Part shown: one piece after another, positions 63,200 to 64,000 of the stretch
Position numbering within the stretch: position 1 is the stretch's first letter
Layout: the number at the start of each line of letters is the position of its first letter
NCBI GenBank assembly: GCA_034766995.1
Contig: CM068315.1
Span: forward strand, 5,132,236 to 5,196,235
DNA length: 64,000 nucleotides
Direction: 5' to 3'
Source of the DNA: Acanthacorydalis orientalis
Lineage: Eukaryota > Arthropoda > Insecta > Megaloptera > Corydalidae
The notes under the pieces: generated by a model
The model's database searches: none
What the model was told of the DNA's origin: nothing
Seen by the model: the letters and a program-made list of their open reading frames with translations, nothing else
Made by a program: the position numbers and the translations under genes

Positions 63200-64000
63200 C
63201 TCATATTCGATGCATTCAACGTAGGGCGTTACGAGCCATCTGCCTTAGACGGTTGTCCCGACGGATACATGCAGCTCTCTGAACTGGGTCGTCCGTTCAC
63301 TGGCGGTTCTTGGTGCGGTTCATCGACAGGTTATGCTGTCTACTACAGCGAAACATCAACAATCACTGTATCAGTGAAACTATTTCACATGCATGGCACT
63401 ACACCATTCGAGTTTCGTCTCAGGTACAAGTTCGTATCTCAGCTAGAAGCGATCGTGCGATTCGGCCATCCGAGCGCGCCTCTCGAACGTGGTCAAGTGT
63501 CTCCAGGTACGTACTGTACCCGTAAATTCGAAGAATGTTACCGTAAACCGTGTCGTTTACAATCTCCCAACTATCCCGGTATGTATCCAAGAAACGTGAC
63601 GTGCTACTGGAGTCTTCGTCAGAAGACAATACCGACATGCAAGCACGCAATGATATCTGTACGACAGGAGAGTGCGCACAAAATGCAGATGAAGAGATCG
63701 ATCAGTGTTGCCAGTCTGAATAAAACGGGACGGGCACTGCGCGCCTGGAAGGACTGTACCGGCGAACGGGATCATTTAATCTTTTACGATGGCGGTTCGA
63801 CAAATGATCCGGTATTGGTCAAATACTGTGGCGGAGACTGGTTGCCTCGCGTCGTTTCTAGAGGACCTGAAATGTTAGTAGCGTTCCATTCGTCACCGTT
63901 CAGCATACCGTTACATTCGACAACGGCTCCGTCTCCTCTACGAGGATTCGAACTAGATGTAAATATTATCTTCGCCGATTCAGATTCATTAGATTATTCG
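63200..64000 (+). CDS. large exon finishing CUB 1 and carrying CUB 2 (partial, runs off the window)
   Basis: This long exon follows acceptor tttattttcag (AG at 63198-63199) and stays open for all 267 codons to the window end. It starts in phase 0 with LIFDAFNVGRY, completing CUB 1: Cys at residue 19 in DGCPDGYMQ and residue 39 in SWCGSSTG. After a linker (about residues 75-105), CUB 2 begins with Cys 106, 113 and 118 and the hallmark SPNYPGMYPRNVTC (residues 122-135), which contains an N-glycosylation sequon. The second pair is Cys 186 (WKDCTGERD) and Cys 210 (KYCGGDW), around the typical LIFYDGGS strand. A basic, Ser-rich stretch at residues 155-181 is longer than I expect between these CUB strands. 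GC content and codon use are far above the surrounding intron. CUB domains mediate extracellular protein binding. The pair resembles insect proteins annotated as suppressor of lurcher 1-like, an accessory subunit of glutamate receptors, but neto-like or other CUB proteins are also possible. Confidence 0.92.

Noticed and set aside
63310..63775. Several short frames in other phases over the second exon
   Set aside because: They are shadows of the continuous CUB-coding frame starting at 63200.

Overview
The window looks like insect nuclear DNA. It is very AT-rich (about three quarters A+T by eye), has insect-style introns and splice signals, and carries many decayed Tc1/mariner, hAT and piggyBac-type transposons plus dozens of (TA)n arrays. 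The mixture suggests a holometabolous insect, perhaps a hymenopteran; that placement is inference from texture only.

Only one host gene is supported, on the + strand. Two of its exons lie in the window: 24330-24466 (45 whole codons plus a split one) and 63200-64000 (267 codons, still open at the window edge). Together they encode one complete CUB domain split across both exons and most of a second CUB domain. They flank a phase-0 intron of 38,733 bp. Bases 1-24329 end in a splice acceptor and appear to be the preceding intron. The gene start, signal peptide and C-terminus are outside the window. The family is CUB-domain extracellular or membrane proteins. A SOL-1-like (suppressor of lurcher) identity is possible but not proven.

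The rest is intronic. Layout: 1-24329 holds a Tc1/mariner relic (2.4-2.9 kb), a fold-back repeat (5.7-6.0 kb), mariner pieces (7.8-8.4, 14.4, 16.4 kb), several GC-richer islands (3.3, 12.7, 15.6, 17.2, 20.9 kb), an old tandem duplication (18.0-18.8 kb) and a 200-bp TTAA-flanked piggyBac-type MITE (19.9 kb). The large intron holds a mariner deletion derivative (24.6 kb), a non-autonomous hAT-like element (26.2 kb), a nearly full-length but dead mariner (32.0-33.0 kb), an internally deleted mariner (35.0-35.7 kb), a Tc1-like relic (37.7-38.7 kb), a hAT with an 8-bp target duplication (43.6-44.6 kb), a cluster of four related mini-mariners (47.1-51.5 kb), another Tc1/mariner relative (52.0-53.0 kb), a GATA array (53.6-54.0 kb), a second hAT relic nested in another repeat (55.1-56.0 kb) and a 720-bp CACT/AGCT minisatellite (59.1-59.8 kb).

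The most interesting pattern is that three distinct mariner families have each lost the catalytic core while keeping N-terminal DNA-binding sequence, in two cases fused to the transposase C-terminus. In two families several copies share the same deletion, so the shortened form itself appears to have multiplied. No tRNA, rRNA, CRISPR or bacterial-type feature was seen. No previously undescribed gene system could be demonstrated.
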